A stretch of DNA of 34,967 bases, taken from a virus. The translations under genes were made by a program, and so were the position numbers. Within the stretch, counting starts at the first letter, position 1. Each line of letters starts with the position of its first letter. The stretch is from IMG/VR virus record IMGVR_UViG_3300034110_000253, positions 1 to 34,967 of that record; one strand, given 5' to 3'. This document shows positions 8,376 to 17,335 of the stretch, in pieces. The notes beneath the pieces are model-generated. The model was given only the letters and a program-made list of their open reading frames with translations, searched no databases and had not been told where the DNA came from.

Positions 8376-9254
8376 ATGCCATCAACAGCCACAACCCGGA
8401 ACCGGCTTGAAAAGCAGGCATCGGGCGAAAATGACACGACATGGGGCACCCGGTTAAATACGAACCTGATTGACCTTGCCGATTTTGCGCTTGACGGGAT
8501 GACCAGCTTCACGCTGTCCACCACGAAGACGCTTTCCAGCAATGACTATGCGGCGGACGAAGCGCGGGCGCGGTTTCTGAATATCACTTCGGGAACCGGG
8601 GGAACGGTGACAATCCCGAACGTCGAAAAGGTATATCTTGTTCGCAACGCCACCAGCGGCAGCGTGATTTTCACAACCGGCAGCGGGACAACCGCAACTG
8701 TGGCGACAGGGCAAACTCAATGGGTCGTCTGCATCGCGGGCAACGTTGTATATGCAACGGGCTATGCGGCATCGAGCCTATTTAGTGCGTTCGGCTTGAC
8801 GCTGGTTGATGACGCCGACGCATCGGCGGCACGGACGACATTGGGGCTTGGCACATCCGCCATCCTTGCGGAGACAAGCACGGCTGAATTTCTTGCCAAC
8901 ACGGCGGACAAGGTGCTTTCGACGGACCAGGTATGGGCGGGCGGGGCAACGGTAGCGTTGACCGACGCGACGACAATCGCGTTGAATATGTCCACATTTA
9001 TAAACGGCACAGTGACGCTGGGCGGCAACCGGACGCTGGGCAACCCCACTAACCCCAAGGTCGGGCAAAGCGGGTGGATCGCCATCACGCAGGACGCCAC
9101 CGGCTCGCGGACGCTGGCCTACGGCACGAATTGGGAATTCGCCCTTGGGGCCGCCCCGGTGCTTTCAACAGCGGCAAGCACGAAAGACGTGCTGTTTTAC
9201 ACCGTGCTTTCGGCAACCTCAATTCTTGGCAATCTTGTGCAGGGCGTTGTCTAA
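8376..9254 (+). CDS. Tail fibre-type structural protein
   Basis: 292 residues with TAAGGA before the ATG. The N-terminus, MPSTATTRNRLEKQASGEND then TWGTRLNTNLIDLADFALDG, is the start of a family found in alphaproteobacterial phages and tail modules; it is followed by a repeat-like beta region with VDDADASAARTTLGLGT, a common fibre shaft motif. The C-terminal part is Thr/Ser/Ala-rich beta. Likely an attachment or shaft protein of the short tail, with no enzymatic motif. Confidence 0.68.
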   Translation: MPSTATTRNRLEKQASGENDTTWGTRLNTNLIDLADFALDGMTSFTLSTTKTLSSNDYAADEARARFLNITSGTGGTVTIPNVEKVYLVRNATSGSVIFTTGSGTTATVATGQTQWVVCIAGNVVYATGYAASSLFSAFGLTLVDDADASAARTTLGLGTSAILAETSTAEFLANTADKVLSTDQVWAGGATVALTDATTIALNMSTFINGTVTLGGNRTLGNPTNPKVGQSGWIAITQDATGSRTLAYGTNWEFALGAAPVLSTAASTKDVLFYTVLSATSILGNLVQGVV

Positions 9255-9892
9255 TGGCGTTGCCGGGCATCACTGGGGTGTTCGCTGGTTTTACTTCGCG
9301 AACAACTTTCCGGAGTTACGCGGCAGGCACTGGCAGCGCAACACTGGCGGTTAATAAGCCAGCAGGGACAATTGCAGGCGATATTCTAGTGGCAGTGATG
9401 TTGTCTGCTGGCGCCTCCGCTCGAACATGGACTGGAGACACCGGATGGACAGAAATTTTAGATCAGAATGCAGTCCCGAACCTGCGTTGCGCCTATCTTG
9501 TTGCGGGGGGTAGCGAGCCTGCCAGTTATACTTTCACGGCTTCAGTAGCAGGCTCAACTGTCGGCCATATTCTATGCTTTAGCGGTCTCCAATATGACAC
9601 AGTGGGGGCATCTGTGGCAACGCGGGCAGACGATGGGGGCCTTGCTATTGATGGTATCACGGCGGCGGGCGGCGTATTGATCGCGGCGGTTGCCACCAGA
9701 GACGCAGACGGCCCGTTAACCCATTCCACCCCTACCGGCATGGTTCGGGTGGCTAAAACAGGAAACGCGCCCGGTCTTTCTACCTTTTGGCAAAACATCG
9801 GGGTAGGAGCGACGGGAACCCGCACCAGCACGATTGCAGGAGCTACATATTCGCAAGACAACGGCGGCATATTGATTGCGATCAAGCCATGA
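9254..9892 (+). CDS. Virion beta-sandwich protein
   Basis: 212 residues from the ATG at 9254, which overlaps the preceding TAA; upstream in-frame starts lie within the previous gene. The sequence has 'AGDILVAVMLSAG', a strand pattern and Gly-rich turns typical of the jelly-roll-like proteins that accompany phage fibres. No catalytic residues stand out. Coupled by ATGA to the gp10-like gene. Base composition of this gene is slightly less GC-biased than its neighbours, as is common for host-range genes. Confidence 0.55.
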   Translation: MALPGITGVFAGFTSRTTFRSYAAGTGSATLAVNKPAGTIAGDILVAVMLSAGASARTWTGDTGWTEILDQNAVPNLRCAYLVAGGSEPASYTFTASVAGSTVGHILCFSGLQYDTVGASVATRADDGGLAIDGITAAGGVLIAAVATRDADGPLTHSTPTGMVRVAKTGNAPGLSTFWQNIGVGATGTRTSTIAGATYSQDNGGILIAIKP

Positions 9893-11403
9893 AGGTTGCG
9901 CTTGAGATACCGCCCGGCATTGCAAGCGATGATACCACATTTGCCACCTCGCGCTGGTCGGCGGGCGATAATGTGCGCGCTTGGCAAAACAAGATGCAAG
10001 TGATCGGCGGCTGGGCGGACGCGCTAAACACTAACACCCTGACCGGCGTTTGCCGCAACATTCTGGGGCTAGGCAAAACCAGCGGCGGTTCGGTCATGGC
10101 GTTCGGCACGCATAGCGCGTTGCAGATCTGGCAGGGCGGCGTGCTATACGACATTACGCCTGTGGGGCTTGCGGCGGGCAGTATCAACGCGGGCGGCTCG
10201 GTAGGCGGCTACGGGCGCGGCACATGGTCAAGCGGAGCATGGTCAACCAACAGCGGCACATATTATGTCCGCACTTGGTCGTTATCAGCTTACGGGGCTT
10301 ATCTGATAGCCAGCCCGCGCGGCGACACGATTTACGAATGGCAGGGCAACACAGGCACCCCGGCGGCGGCAATCGCCAATGCCCCGGCGACTGTCACCTA
10401 TGCGCTGGCAACCCCGCAACGGCAAGTTTTGGCGTTTGGCTGCAATGAGGAGGTGTCGGCCAATTTCAACCCGCTGTGCATCCGGGGCAGCGATATTGAG
10501 GACAATACCGACTGGACAACTTCGGCGACGAACAACGCCTTTGAACATATCTTAGATGCAACCGGCGGTCGGATTGTCGCGGCAAGGATTATCGGGCCTT
10601 ATGTAGCGGTCTGGACCGACCACAGCCTATATCTAGGCGAGTTCATCGGCGATCCGACGCAGACCTATCGTTTCGACAAGGTGGGCGACAATTGCGGGCT
10701 TGCCGGGCCTAATGCGGTGGAGGTGGTAGACAGCACGGCATTTTGGCTCGCGCCGGATTATCAATTCCGCACTTGGTCAATTGGTGGCCGGGTGGACTTG
10801 GTTGCGCCGCCGATCGGTAAAGAGTTTCGCGACAACATCGAGCGGAACCAGGTTGATAAGGTTGCGGCATCGGCCCTTTCGCAGTTTGGCGAGGTGTGGT
10901 GGCACTATCCCGACAGCAGGGACGGCATTGAAAACAGCCGCTATCTGGCGGTTTCGATCTTGGACGGATCATGGTTTCCCGGCACTTTGGCGCGCACGGC
11001 AACAATCAACGCGGGCGTGCTGCAATACCCCGCAAAGGCTACCTATGCGGGCATCGTTTATTTCCACGAATACGGCACGGATGCGGACGGCGCGGCGCTT
11101 ACCTGGTCGCTGACAAGCAGTGATATTTACATTGGCACGGCGGAAAACTGGGCCGAGTGCCGGGGGATTTGGCCGGACTTCGAAGCGCAAACAGGCGACG
11201 TTTCGCTAACCGTCAATTTGAAGCCTTACCCGCAAGGCACGGCACGAACGAAGGGGCCTTACACGCTGGCGGCGAACGCCAACAAGAAAGACTTCCTGAT
11301 GACGGGCCGGGTGGCAACATTCACGTTCAGCGGGTCGGCAATCGGGGCGTTCATGCGGATCGGCAAGCCGGTGCTGGATGTGGTGCCTGCGGGGCAGCAG
11401 TGA
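9889..11403 (+). CDS. P22 gp10-like tail hub / DNA stabilization protein
   Basis: 504 residues from the ATG at 9889 (ATGA overlap); P22 gp10 is about 472. The start, MKVALEIPPGIASDDTTF followed by ATSRWSAGDNVR and Q.IGGW, is typical of phage hub proteins that begin with an extended arm and a beta-propeller. Repeated blades are suggested by RILG/ VMAFGTHSAL, YLIASPRGDTIYEW, QVLAFG and YVAVWTDHSLYLG segments with regular spacing. In P22 the gp10 hexamer follows gp4 below the portal and keeps DNA inside the head. The identification is from architecture, length and gene order. Confidence 0.65.
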   Translation: MKVALEIPPGIASDDTTFATSRWSAGDNVRAWQNKMQVIGGWADALNTNTLTGVCRNILGLGKTSGGSVMAFGTHSALQIWQGGVLYDITPVGLAAGSINAGGSVGGYGRGTWSSGAWSTNSGTYYVRTWSLSAYGAYLIASPRGDTIYEWQGNTGTPAAAIANAPATVTYALATPQRQVLAFGCNEEVSANFNPLCIRGSDIEDNTDWTTSATNNAFEHILDATGGRIVAARIIGPYVAVWTDHSLYLGEFIGDPTQTYRFDKVGDNCGLAGPNAVEVVDSTAFWLAPDYQFRTWSIGGRVDLVAPPIGKEFRDNIERNQVDKVAASALSQFGEVWWHYPDSRDGIENSRYLAVSILDGSWFPGTLARTATINAGVLQYPAKATYAGIVYFHEYGTDADGAALTWSLTSSDIYIGTAENWAECRGIWPDFEAQTGDVSLTVNLKPYPQGTARTKGPYTLAANANKKDFLMTGRVATFTFSGSAIGAFMRIGKPVLDVVPAGQQ

Positions 11404-11747
11404 CTTACGAGAAATGGCGTCACCGGCTCGCAAGGGCAAACGACCCGCGCCTAATACCGATTACGCACATTGATGAATTGCTTGTTCAAGGCGCGGCGCA
11501 GTTCTGGGCAACCGATGACGCGGCAATGGTTACGGAATTGAAGGAATGGCCCGGCGGCGCGGTAACTATCGAGCCAATCGCGGCGGCGGGCAAAAAGGGC
11601 GACATTCTCGGCCCGTTGCAAGCGGCGGCGCAGGCATGGGGCAAAGCCAACGGGGCAACGATTGTTCGCGTTGTCGGGCGTGATGGCTGGCGGCGCGAGC
11701 TGTCAGAGTTTCGGCATTATCAGACGATTTTGATGAAGGATATTTAG
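11400..11747 (+). CDS. Conserved phage protein of unknown function (115 aa)
   Basis: The GTG at 11400 overlaps the previous TGA and is preferred over upstream starts inside the gp10-like gene. The product has a pattern I have seen in many phage genomes between tail and ejection genes: an early HIDELLVQGAAQFW, an acidic-hydrophobic strand with VTELKEWPGG, and the C-terminal WGKANGATIVRVVGRDGW. It looks like a small alpha/beta protein reminiscent of an acetyltransferase core but without a visible acetyl-CoA P-loop. Function unknown. Confidence 0.62.
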   Translation: MTYEKWRHRLARANDPRLIPITHIDELLVQGAAQFWATDDAAMVTELKEWPGGAVTIEPIAAAGKKGDILGPLQAAAQAWGKANGATIVRVVGRDGWRRELSEFRHYQTILMKDI

Positions 11748-11748
11748 C

Positions 11749-12258
11749 ATGGGTGGAAGTTCAAAACCGGCAAACCCGACTGTAACGCCATTTGTCGAAC
11801 CTGCCCCGCCGACAAACCCGATTCCGAATTTCTTCTCGGGCAGGACAGCGCCGGGCGGCGGGACGTATCAGCCGGACATGGGCGCATCGGCTAATGCTTT
11901 CGGGCAGCAGCCGATGGCACAGCCGGAGCCACAGCCCATGCAGCCTATGCAGCCTACGATGGGCAGCATGGGGCAGCAGCCAAGCTATCAAGCGCCCGCA
12001 GGACCGCCAATGCAAGACATGCAGCGGGGCGGATCCGCGTTTAGCATTCCGACGCGCCGCAATTCAGACGCACAGGTTCCGGGCCAGTTTGGCAATATGT
12101 TTGGCGGCGACATGCGCGCGAATATGCGCAACTTCATGGAGCCGGGCGGTTTTGATCGGTTCAGGGAAATGCTCAGCGGCAAAATGCGGGACGTGCCAAG
12201 AATGCCGCAGCGCACGCAAAATTACGGCATCAGGCCCGGCACTGATGGGAGGGGATAA
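11749..12258 (+). CDS. Pro/Gln/Met-rich virion protein with MGGSSK start
   Basis: 169 residues of low complexity, rich in Pro, Gln, Met and Gly (for example QPMQPMQPTMGSMGQQ). It begins MGGSSKPANP, and the next gene begins with the same six residues. No fold can be read; it is likely largely disordered. Position immediately upstream of the ejection-type proteins suggests an internal virion or ejection component. TAATG spacing links it to both neighbours. Confidence 0.55.
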   Translation: MGGSSKPANPTVTPFVEPAPPTNPIPNFFSGRTAPGGGTYQPDMGASANAFGQQPMAQPEPQPMQPMQPTMGSMGQQPSYQAPAGPPMQDMQRGGSAFSIPTRRNSDAQVPGQFGNMFGGDMRANMRNFMEPGGFDRFREMLSGKMRDVPRMPQRTQNYGIRPGTDGRG

Positions 12259-13388
12259 TGGGCGGCTCTAGCAAGACAACCGAAACCAAACAAACGGCGA
12301 CGGTGCAACCGCAGACCCCGCGCGCAATTCAGGAACCGATCCTGAATTATTACGGCGGCGTCGGCAACTACCAGCAGGCCGATCCTAATTCGTTCGTCAC
12401 GCCTATCAACGACATCCAGAAGGCCGCGTTCAACAACGCGGGCGGGCTGTTTGGCGCGGGCGATATTTACGGCCAGGCGGCGCAGATTGCAGGCAATGCG
12501 GCGGGCAACCCGCTGACCCCGGCTGCATCGCAAGGCAGCAACGCTGAGTTTTTTGGGGGCGCGGGCGCAGGAACAAGCGGTTCTCAGGGATACGCAGCAT
12601 CGTCGATGATGGACGGGTTTGGCCGCTATATGGACCCGGCTTTAGGCGCATTGGTTGACACTACGCTGGCAGACTTCGACGCTAACAGTGGACGCCAGAA
12701 AGCAGACCAGATGGCGCGCTATGCCAAGGCTGGGGCCTTTGGCGGGTCGCGTTCAGCGATTGGCGAGGGCTTGCTTGATAGCGAGTTGGCGCGGGCGCGG
12801 GCTTCTGCAGATGCGGCGCTTCGGTCAAATGCGTTTCAGCAAGCGGGGCAGTTTGCGCAATTTGACGCAACGGGCCGGAACAATGCCAACCAGTTCGGGG
12901 CCAATGCGGCCAATGCGGCGGGCATTGCCAATGCGGCCAACGCTACCAGTGCAAACATCGCGCAGATGCAACAGGCAAACAATCTGGCGATGGAAAATGC
13001 GCGGCTTTCGCAGGACCAGAGCCAGTTTCAAGCGGCGCAGGCTAACGCGCTGGCGCTTGAACAGAAGCGGCAGGAATTGCAGGCGGCGCAAGTGCTTGCG
13101 GGCATCGGCGGGGCCGGGGCTGATACCTATCGCGCGGACTTGGGCGCGCAGATGGAAGCGGGCAATAACCTCTACGCGCTGGAAAATGCGGCAACACAGG
13201 CCCCGCTCACGCAATTGCAGAACATCGCGGGGCTACTTAATCCGAGCGGCGTTGTGAACACGCAAACCGGGCAAATCTCGACCGGCGCGGGCACGGAATA
13301 CGCAAAGACAAGCGGCGGGCTTGCGAATGGTTTGTTAGGATTGGCGTCGCTCGCCGTTCCGTTCATCCCTGGATATAAGGGCAAATAA
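12258..13388 (+). CDS. Ejection-type internal virion protein with MGGSSK start
   Basis: 376 residues, Ala/Gln/Asn-rich, starting MGGSSKTTETKQ. The central region (about 130-300) is a long helical, heptad-like stretch (DSELARARASADAAL, ANNLAMENARLSQDQ, ALALEQKRQELQ) with few charged clusters, then a hydrophobic C-terminus GLLGLASLAVPFIPGYKGK that could insert into a membrane. This is the composition of podovirus proteins that leave the head before the DNA. The segment MARYAKAGAFGGSRSAIGEG is typical of this class of phage proteins. Function by composition and position, not by a defined domain. Confidence 0.65.
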   Translation: MGGSSKTTETKQTATVQPQTPRAIQEPILNYYGGVGNYQQADPNSFVTPINDIQKAAFNNAGGLFGAGDIYGQAAQIAGNAAGNPLTPAASQGSNAEFFGGAGAGTSGSQGYAASSMMDGFGRYMDPALGALVDTTLADFDANSGRQKADQMARYAKAGAFGGSRSAIGEGLLDSELARARASADAALRSNAFQQAGQFAQFDATGRNNANQFGANAANAAGIANAANATSANIAQMQQANNLAMENARLSQDQSQFQAAQANALALEQKRQELQAAQVLAGIGGAGADTYRADLGAQMEAGNNLYALENAATQAPLTQLQNIAGLLNPSGVVNTQTGQISTGAGTEYAKTSGGLANGLLGLASLAVPFIPGYKGK

Positions 13389-13390
13389 TT

Positions 13391-14008
13391 ATGGGGCTGC
13401 TAGACCTGAACAAGCGCGGCGGATTGTTTGCTCCGCCCGAAACATACACAACCCCCGGTATCGGTGACGGTTTGCCTGGCGCGCGCCCGATGGGCGGTCA
13501 GATCGGCGGGGCAGAAATGTTTAACGATGTGAACACGCCATACGGCGGCGACCAGCCTGAAAAGCGCGGCGGCTTCCTTGGCAGCGGCTATGGCGGCGAT
13601 GATATCATGTCCATGCTGTTACGCGCTGCGGCCATCGCACAGGGCGACTTGGGGGCCGGTGCGCAGTTCGGTGCCAACATCGGCAAGAGGGCCCGTGCGG
13701 AGGCTGAGGCGGCGCAGCAAGAGGCACAGTGGCGCGCTCGCAAGCAATGGGAATGGGATAACTCGCCCAAGGAAGCGCCGACGCCATACCGATGGAAGAA
13801 CAACGAGGGTGATCTAATGGAAGCGGGTGCAGATGGGACGCCGCGCCTTGTTTACGATGATCCCACGCGCAAGCCTGAAATTCGGGTAGGACCCGACGGC
13901 AAATTTTACGCAATTGATGTTGCTACGCCACCGGCTGCACCCATTGGCAAACTAACCCCAATGACAGGAGACGACGCTGGCAATGGCGTCGGCGGCTTTC
14001 GACGGTAA
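13391..14008 (+). CDS. Internal virion protein, unknown function (205 aa)
   Basis: 205 residues beginning MGLLDLNKRGGLFAPPE. Gly-rich N-terminus, a helical Ala/Glu/Gln section (RARAEAEAAQQEAQWRA), and a C-terminal part with a repeated small beta motif (GDLMEAGADGTPRLVYDD, RVGPDGKFYAID). No family recognised. It overlaps the transglycosylase gene by 26 bases, so the two are probably translated together, and it lies in the ejection cluster. Confidence 0.55.
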   Translation: MGLLDLNKRGGLFAPPETYTTPGIGDGLPGARPMGGQIGGAEMFNDVNTPYGGDQPEKRGGFLGSGYGGDDIMSMLLRAAAIAQGDLGAGAQFGANIGKRARAEAEAAQQEAQWRARKQWEWDNSPKEAPTPYRWKNNEGDLMEAGADGTPRLVYDDPTRKPEIRVGPDGKFYAIDVATPPAAPIGKLTPMTGDDAGNGVGGFRR

Positions 14009-14363
14009 CAAGTTAGACCGCATCACCATGATGTCAGAAAGCGGCGGCAACCCGAATGCGGTTAGCCCCAAGGGTGCAAGGGGCCTAATGCAAGTCATGC
14101 CGGAAACCGCCCGCGCGCCGGGCTTTGGTATTCGGCCTTCGGACGGAAGCCAGCAAGATGATGTGCGCGTCGGCAGGGAATACCGGCGCAAAATGGAAAC
14201 CCGCTACGGCGGCGATCCGGCAAAGATGTGGGGCGCATATAATTGGGGGCCAGGCAATATGGACAAGGCTTTGACCCGCTACGGTGACAACTGGCTTGCC
14301 AATGCCCCGCGTGAAACACGCAACTATGTGCAGCGCAATATGCGCGGATTAAGGAGCCGCTAA
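13983..14363 (+). CDS. Lytic transglycosylase (SLT/goose-lysozyme-like)
   Basis: 126 residues. The segment MMSESGGNPNAVSPKGARG followed by LMQVMPETAR is the soluble lytic transglycosylase signature; E19 in SESGG is the expected catalytic acid. A later AYNWGPGNMDKAL is the usual 'AYN.G...v..a' motif. It cleaves the peptidoglycan glycan strand with formation of an anhydro sugar. There is no signal peptide, and the gene sits among ejection proteins, so it is more likely a virion-associated enzyme that opens a channel during DNA entry than the lysis enzyme. AGGAG precedes the start at about 11 bases. Confidence 0.85.
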   Translation: MASAAFDGNKLDRITMMSESGGNPNAVSPKGARGLMQVMPETARAPGFGIRPSDGSQQDDVRVGREYRRKMETRYGGDPAKMWGAYNWGPGNMDKALTRYGDNWLANAPRETRNYVQRNMRGLRSR

Positions 14364-15286
14364 TGGGCCGGGCTAAAGACGAAGCGGGCAATGTTTGGGA
14401 AACTGACGCCAGCGGTAATGCCGTGCGGCTAATTGCGCCCGCACCGGGGCCACAGATGCCCGCTGATCCTACGTTTGATCGCCAAGCGCCAAAGATGGAC
14501 GCTGACATATACAACACAAATACCAATGCGCGCGGCAACGAGATTGATAACAGTATCAAAACCGCGACCCGCGACGCGGCTATTCGCAAGGCGCTGGCCG
14601 AAGCATCGGCGGCGGAAGCGGAGGCTGGCATCAAAAACCGGACATTAGGGGCAACCCCAACGCTATCCGAGGACCAGCGCAAGGCACAGGTTCAGCGCGG
14701 CAACCTTGACTCGCTTGTCCAGCAAATCAACCGAACACAAGACCTGTATAACAACAGCCAGGACGGCTTTGGCTTTATGGGGATGGGTTCGGTTGGCGAA
14801 TACCTCCCGACGCAGGCCAACAGCCAGTTTGACGCGGCGGCGGCGGGGCTTGCTGAACAGGGCTTGGCGGCGTTCCGCGTTCCCGGTGTTGGTTCGCAGT
14901 CTGACACGGAGTTGAGGCAGTTTGTCGAGGCAAACAAGCCTAGTTCGTGGTCAATGGACAGCGCCAACAAGGAACGGATGCGGCAGCTTCGCACCCGCAC
15001 CGAAAACACCCGCCGGGAAATGGGCCTGCCCGCGCCGCAATGGAACTTGCCTCCGCAGGAAACCACGGCGGCGAATACCGGCCTTGCGAAAGGCTATCGT
15101 GATCTAACCGGCCTTATGCAGAACATGACCCCGGCGCAGCGGCAGGCGGCAATGCAGGCGTTCAACAACGACCCGCGCGTGCAGGGCCTAAAATCCCGCG
15201 CAGGCTTCCGCGATCCGGGCGGGCGGGCTTCGACGGCTGGCGCGCCGCGCAAGCAGAGCGGCGCTAAATTCCTGGGGTTTGAATAA
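14363..15286 (+). CDS. Ejection-type internal virion protein (307 aa)
   Basis: 307 residues, coupled by TAATG to the transglycosylase. The central part, FDAAAAGLAEQGLAAFRVPG followed by VGSQSDTELRQFVEANKPS, is a motif I associate with internal virion/ejection proteins of podoviruses. N-terminal region is rich in helices with Ala and Glu; the C-terminus is Pro/Gly-rich and basic. Probably one of a set of three head-internal proteins ejected into the periplasm. Confidence 0.62.
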   Translation: MGRAKDEAGNVWETDASGNAVRLIAPAPGPQMPADPTFDRQAPKMDADIYNTNTNARGNEIDNSIKTATRDAAIRKALAEASAAEAEAGIKNRTLGATPTLSEDQRKAQVQRGNLDSLVQQINRTQDLYNNSQDGFGFMGMGSVGEYLPTQANSQFDAAAAGLAEQGLAAFRVPGVGSQSDTELRQFVEANKPSSWSMDSANKERMRQLRTRTENTRREMGLPAPQWNLPPQETTAANTGLAKGYRDLTGLMQNMTPAQRQAAMQAFNNDPRVQGLKSRAGFRDPGGRASTAGAPRKQSGAKFLGFE

Positions 15287-17244
15287 TGCCTATCGCCCGC
15301 GTCCAGATGCCAGACGGGCGGATTGCCCGGATCGAAGTGCCGGAAGGCACGACACCGGAACAGGCAACCTCAATGGCGCAAGGCGTTGTGCCAGGGGCTG
15401 CAAAGGCACAATCCCCTTGGTGGGGCGATGCCAAGCCCAAGCCGCGCACGGCGATGCAGCAAGCGGGACGCGGCATTGGGATGGGCGCAACTGCCATAGC
15501 CGAAGGCATCGGGCAGGCTGTTGACATACCCATGCAATTCAGCACCGCAATCGAGCGCGGGGCAAATGCGCTTGTCGGCAAGGGCATTGGGGCCGGTCTG
15601 GACGCGGTAGGATTGGGCGGCGCTGCTAATTGGTGGCGACGCGGGGCAGATATTAACGAGCGTTCGCTTGCCAGAACCCCTACGACATCGGGGGCCGTTG
15701 TGGCGGCAAATCCCGATGTTAAAAACATGGACCCGACCGCGCGCTTTCTCAGCAATATTGCGGGCAGTATGCTTGTGCCGATGGGGCCGAAGGCCAACCT
15801 TGCCAGTGCCCCGCGCATCCCTGCACGCCAAGCTGCGCTGCCTTATGCCCCTGGCGTGAACGCTGATGTTGTTGAAGCTGGAACACGGCTTAGGGTGCCC
15901 GTTCGCGCACCGGACGCAATCCCTCGCGTTCGCGGGCAGATGGCCAAGATCGAGGCCAGCCCCTACGGCGGCGGCAAGATTGTTGACGCGCTGGACGCTG
16001 ACAAGGCGTTGATGCAGACACGCTTGGGCGAAGTTGGCGGAGCTGGCGCACCCCATCAATCCAATTACGGGTTTGGCGAGCAGATACAGGCGGCTGGACG
16101 GCGCTTTATTGAAAGCAGCAAGGGCACCAAAAACGCACTTTACAAGCGAGCGGAAAGCCGGGCGGGCGGCGCTCGCGTTGTGCCAGAAGGTGCTATTGCC
16201 CGCGTTGACGCCAATATTGCGGAACTGGAAGGCGCAGGTGCTAACAGCAACTCCACAGTTATCAATTACCTCAGGGGCCTGCGGGACGATCTTAGCAAGC
16301 CCGGTGGTTTTTCGATCACCGAGTTTCAGGGCCTTCGTTCCGCCAACGGGGCAAAGATCAGGGGTGACAACGCGCTAACCATGTCGGACGCCAGCAGGCG
16401 TCTAGGCGATGTTGTCGGCGCATTTACCGATGACGCGTCCAGACAGCTTCCCGAACCCGCTGTGGGCGCGTTGCGCACCGCTGACAAGTATTACAAAGGG
16501 CGGCAGGATTATATCAACGGCGTCCTCAAGAAGTTCATGGGCGGGCGCAATACGCCACTTGCCCCGGAACGCGCGGCAGAACGTATGTCGTCAATGGCTA
16601 TGAGCCGTGCAGATTATGACGCGCTTTCCGGCTTTATGGCCAAGGCTGAACCGGGCGAACGAGCCGACATTGCCGCCACGTTTGCTGAACAACTTGGCAA
16701 GGGCAAAAATGGAGAGTTTGGGCTTGGCGCGCTGGCGACAAACATCGACAAGATGCCTGCCAATGTGCGGACGCTTGTGTTTGGCAAAGACGGGGCTTCG
16801 GCGCTTGATGACTTGCGGGTTCTGGGCCGTGCGAAGTCCGACACGGCGGGCGGTTTGAACAACAGCCGCAGCGGCGTTGTCATGGCCCGCCAGATCGGCA
16901 CACGGCTTGCATCATCGGCCACAGCGGGCGGTGTGTTAGGTGGATGGGTCGGTGCCGTCTTGGGGCCTGTAATCACCGAAACGGCAGCAGTCATTGGGCA
17001 ACGGCGCGCGGCCAACCTTTTGCTCAATCCACAGTTTACAAAGGCGCTTCGGTCAGTCGGCACCAACCCCAACCCCGCCGCCGTCAAAGTTCTCGGTTCA
17101 CGCCTTGCTGTTGTTGCATCGCGCAACCCTGCGATTGCAGAGGAAGTTGGAGCATTCATGCAGGCGCTTGGCGTAACCGTCCCCCGCGCAGTTTCAGCCG
17201 GGGAAACACCAGAAGATCAACAGCGCCAGCAACGAGGCTTCTAG
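15286..17244 (+). CDS. Large DNA-ejection protein (P22 gp16/gp20-like role)
   Basis: 652 residues. It starts MPIARVQMPDGRIARIEVPEG, a small beta domain seen at the N-terminus of several phage internal proteins, then an Ala/Gly-rich hydrophobic helix (about 60-110: RGIGMGATAIAEGIGQAVDI). The middle is long amphipathic helices, and near the C-terminus another Gly/Ala/Val-rich segment (about 545-575: ATAGGVLGGWVGAVLGPVI) could cross a membrane. In P22, gp7, gp20 and gp16 form such a trans-periplasmic conduit. No enzymatic motif seen. Last gene of the ejection cluster; a gap of 91 bases follows. Confidence 0.68.
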   Translation: MPIARVQMPDGRIARIEVPEGTTPEQATSMAQGVVPGAAKAQSPWWGDAKPKPRTAMQQAGRGIGMGATAIAEGIGQAVDIPMQFSTAIERGANALVGKGIGAGLDAVGLGGAANWWRRGADINERSLARTPTTSGAVVAANPDVKNMDPTARFLSNIAGSMLVPMGPKANLASAPRIPARQAALPYAPGVNADVVEAGTRLRVPVRAPDAIPRVRGQMAKIEASPYGGGKIVDALDADKALMQTRLGEVGGAGAPHQSNYGFGEQIQAAGRRFIESSKGTKNALYKRAESRAGGARVVPEGAIARVDANIAELEGAGANSNSTVINYLRGLRDDLSKPGGFSITEFQGLRSANGAKIRGDNALTMSDASRRLGDVVGAFTDDASRQLPEPAVGALRTADKYYKGRQDYINGVLKKFMGGRNTPLAPERAAERMSSMAMSRADYDALSGFMAKAEPGERADIAATFAEQLGKGKNGEFGLGALATNIDKMPANVRTLVFGKDGASALDDLRVLGRAKSDTAGGLNNSRSGVVMARQIGTRLASSATAGGVLGGWVGAVLGPVITETAAVIGQRRAANLLLNPQFTKALRSVGTNPNPAAVKVLGSRLAVVASRNPAIAEEVGAFMQALGVTVPRAVSAGETPEDQQRQQRGF

Positions 17245-17335
17245 CCAGCGCGGGCGCGCGTAACGGGCAACAATCCACCCGATCAGCAAGGCTTGCCACA
17301 AGACCAAGCCGCAAGCCTAACCGAAAGCAACACCT

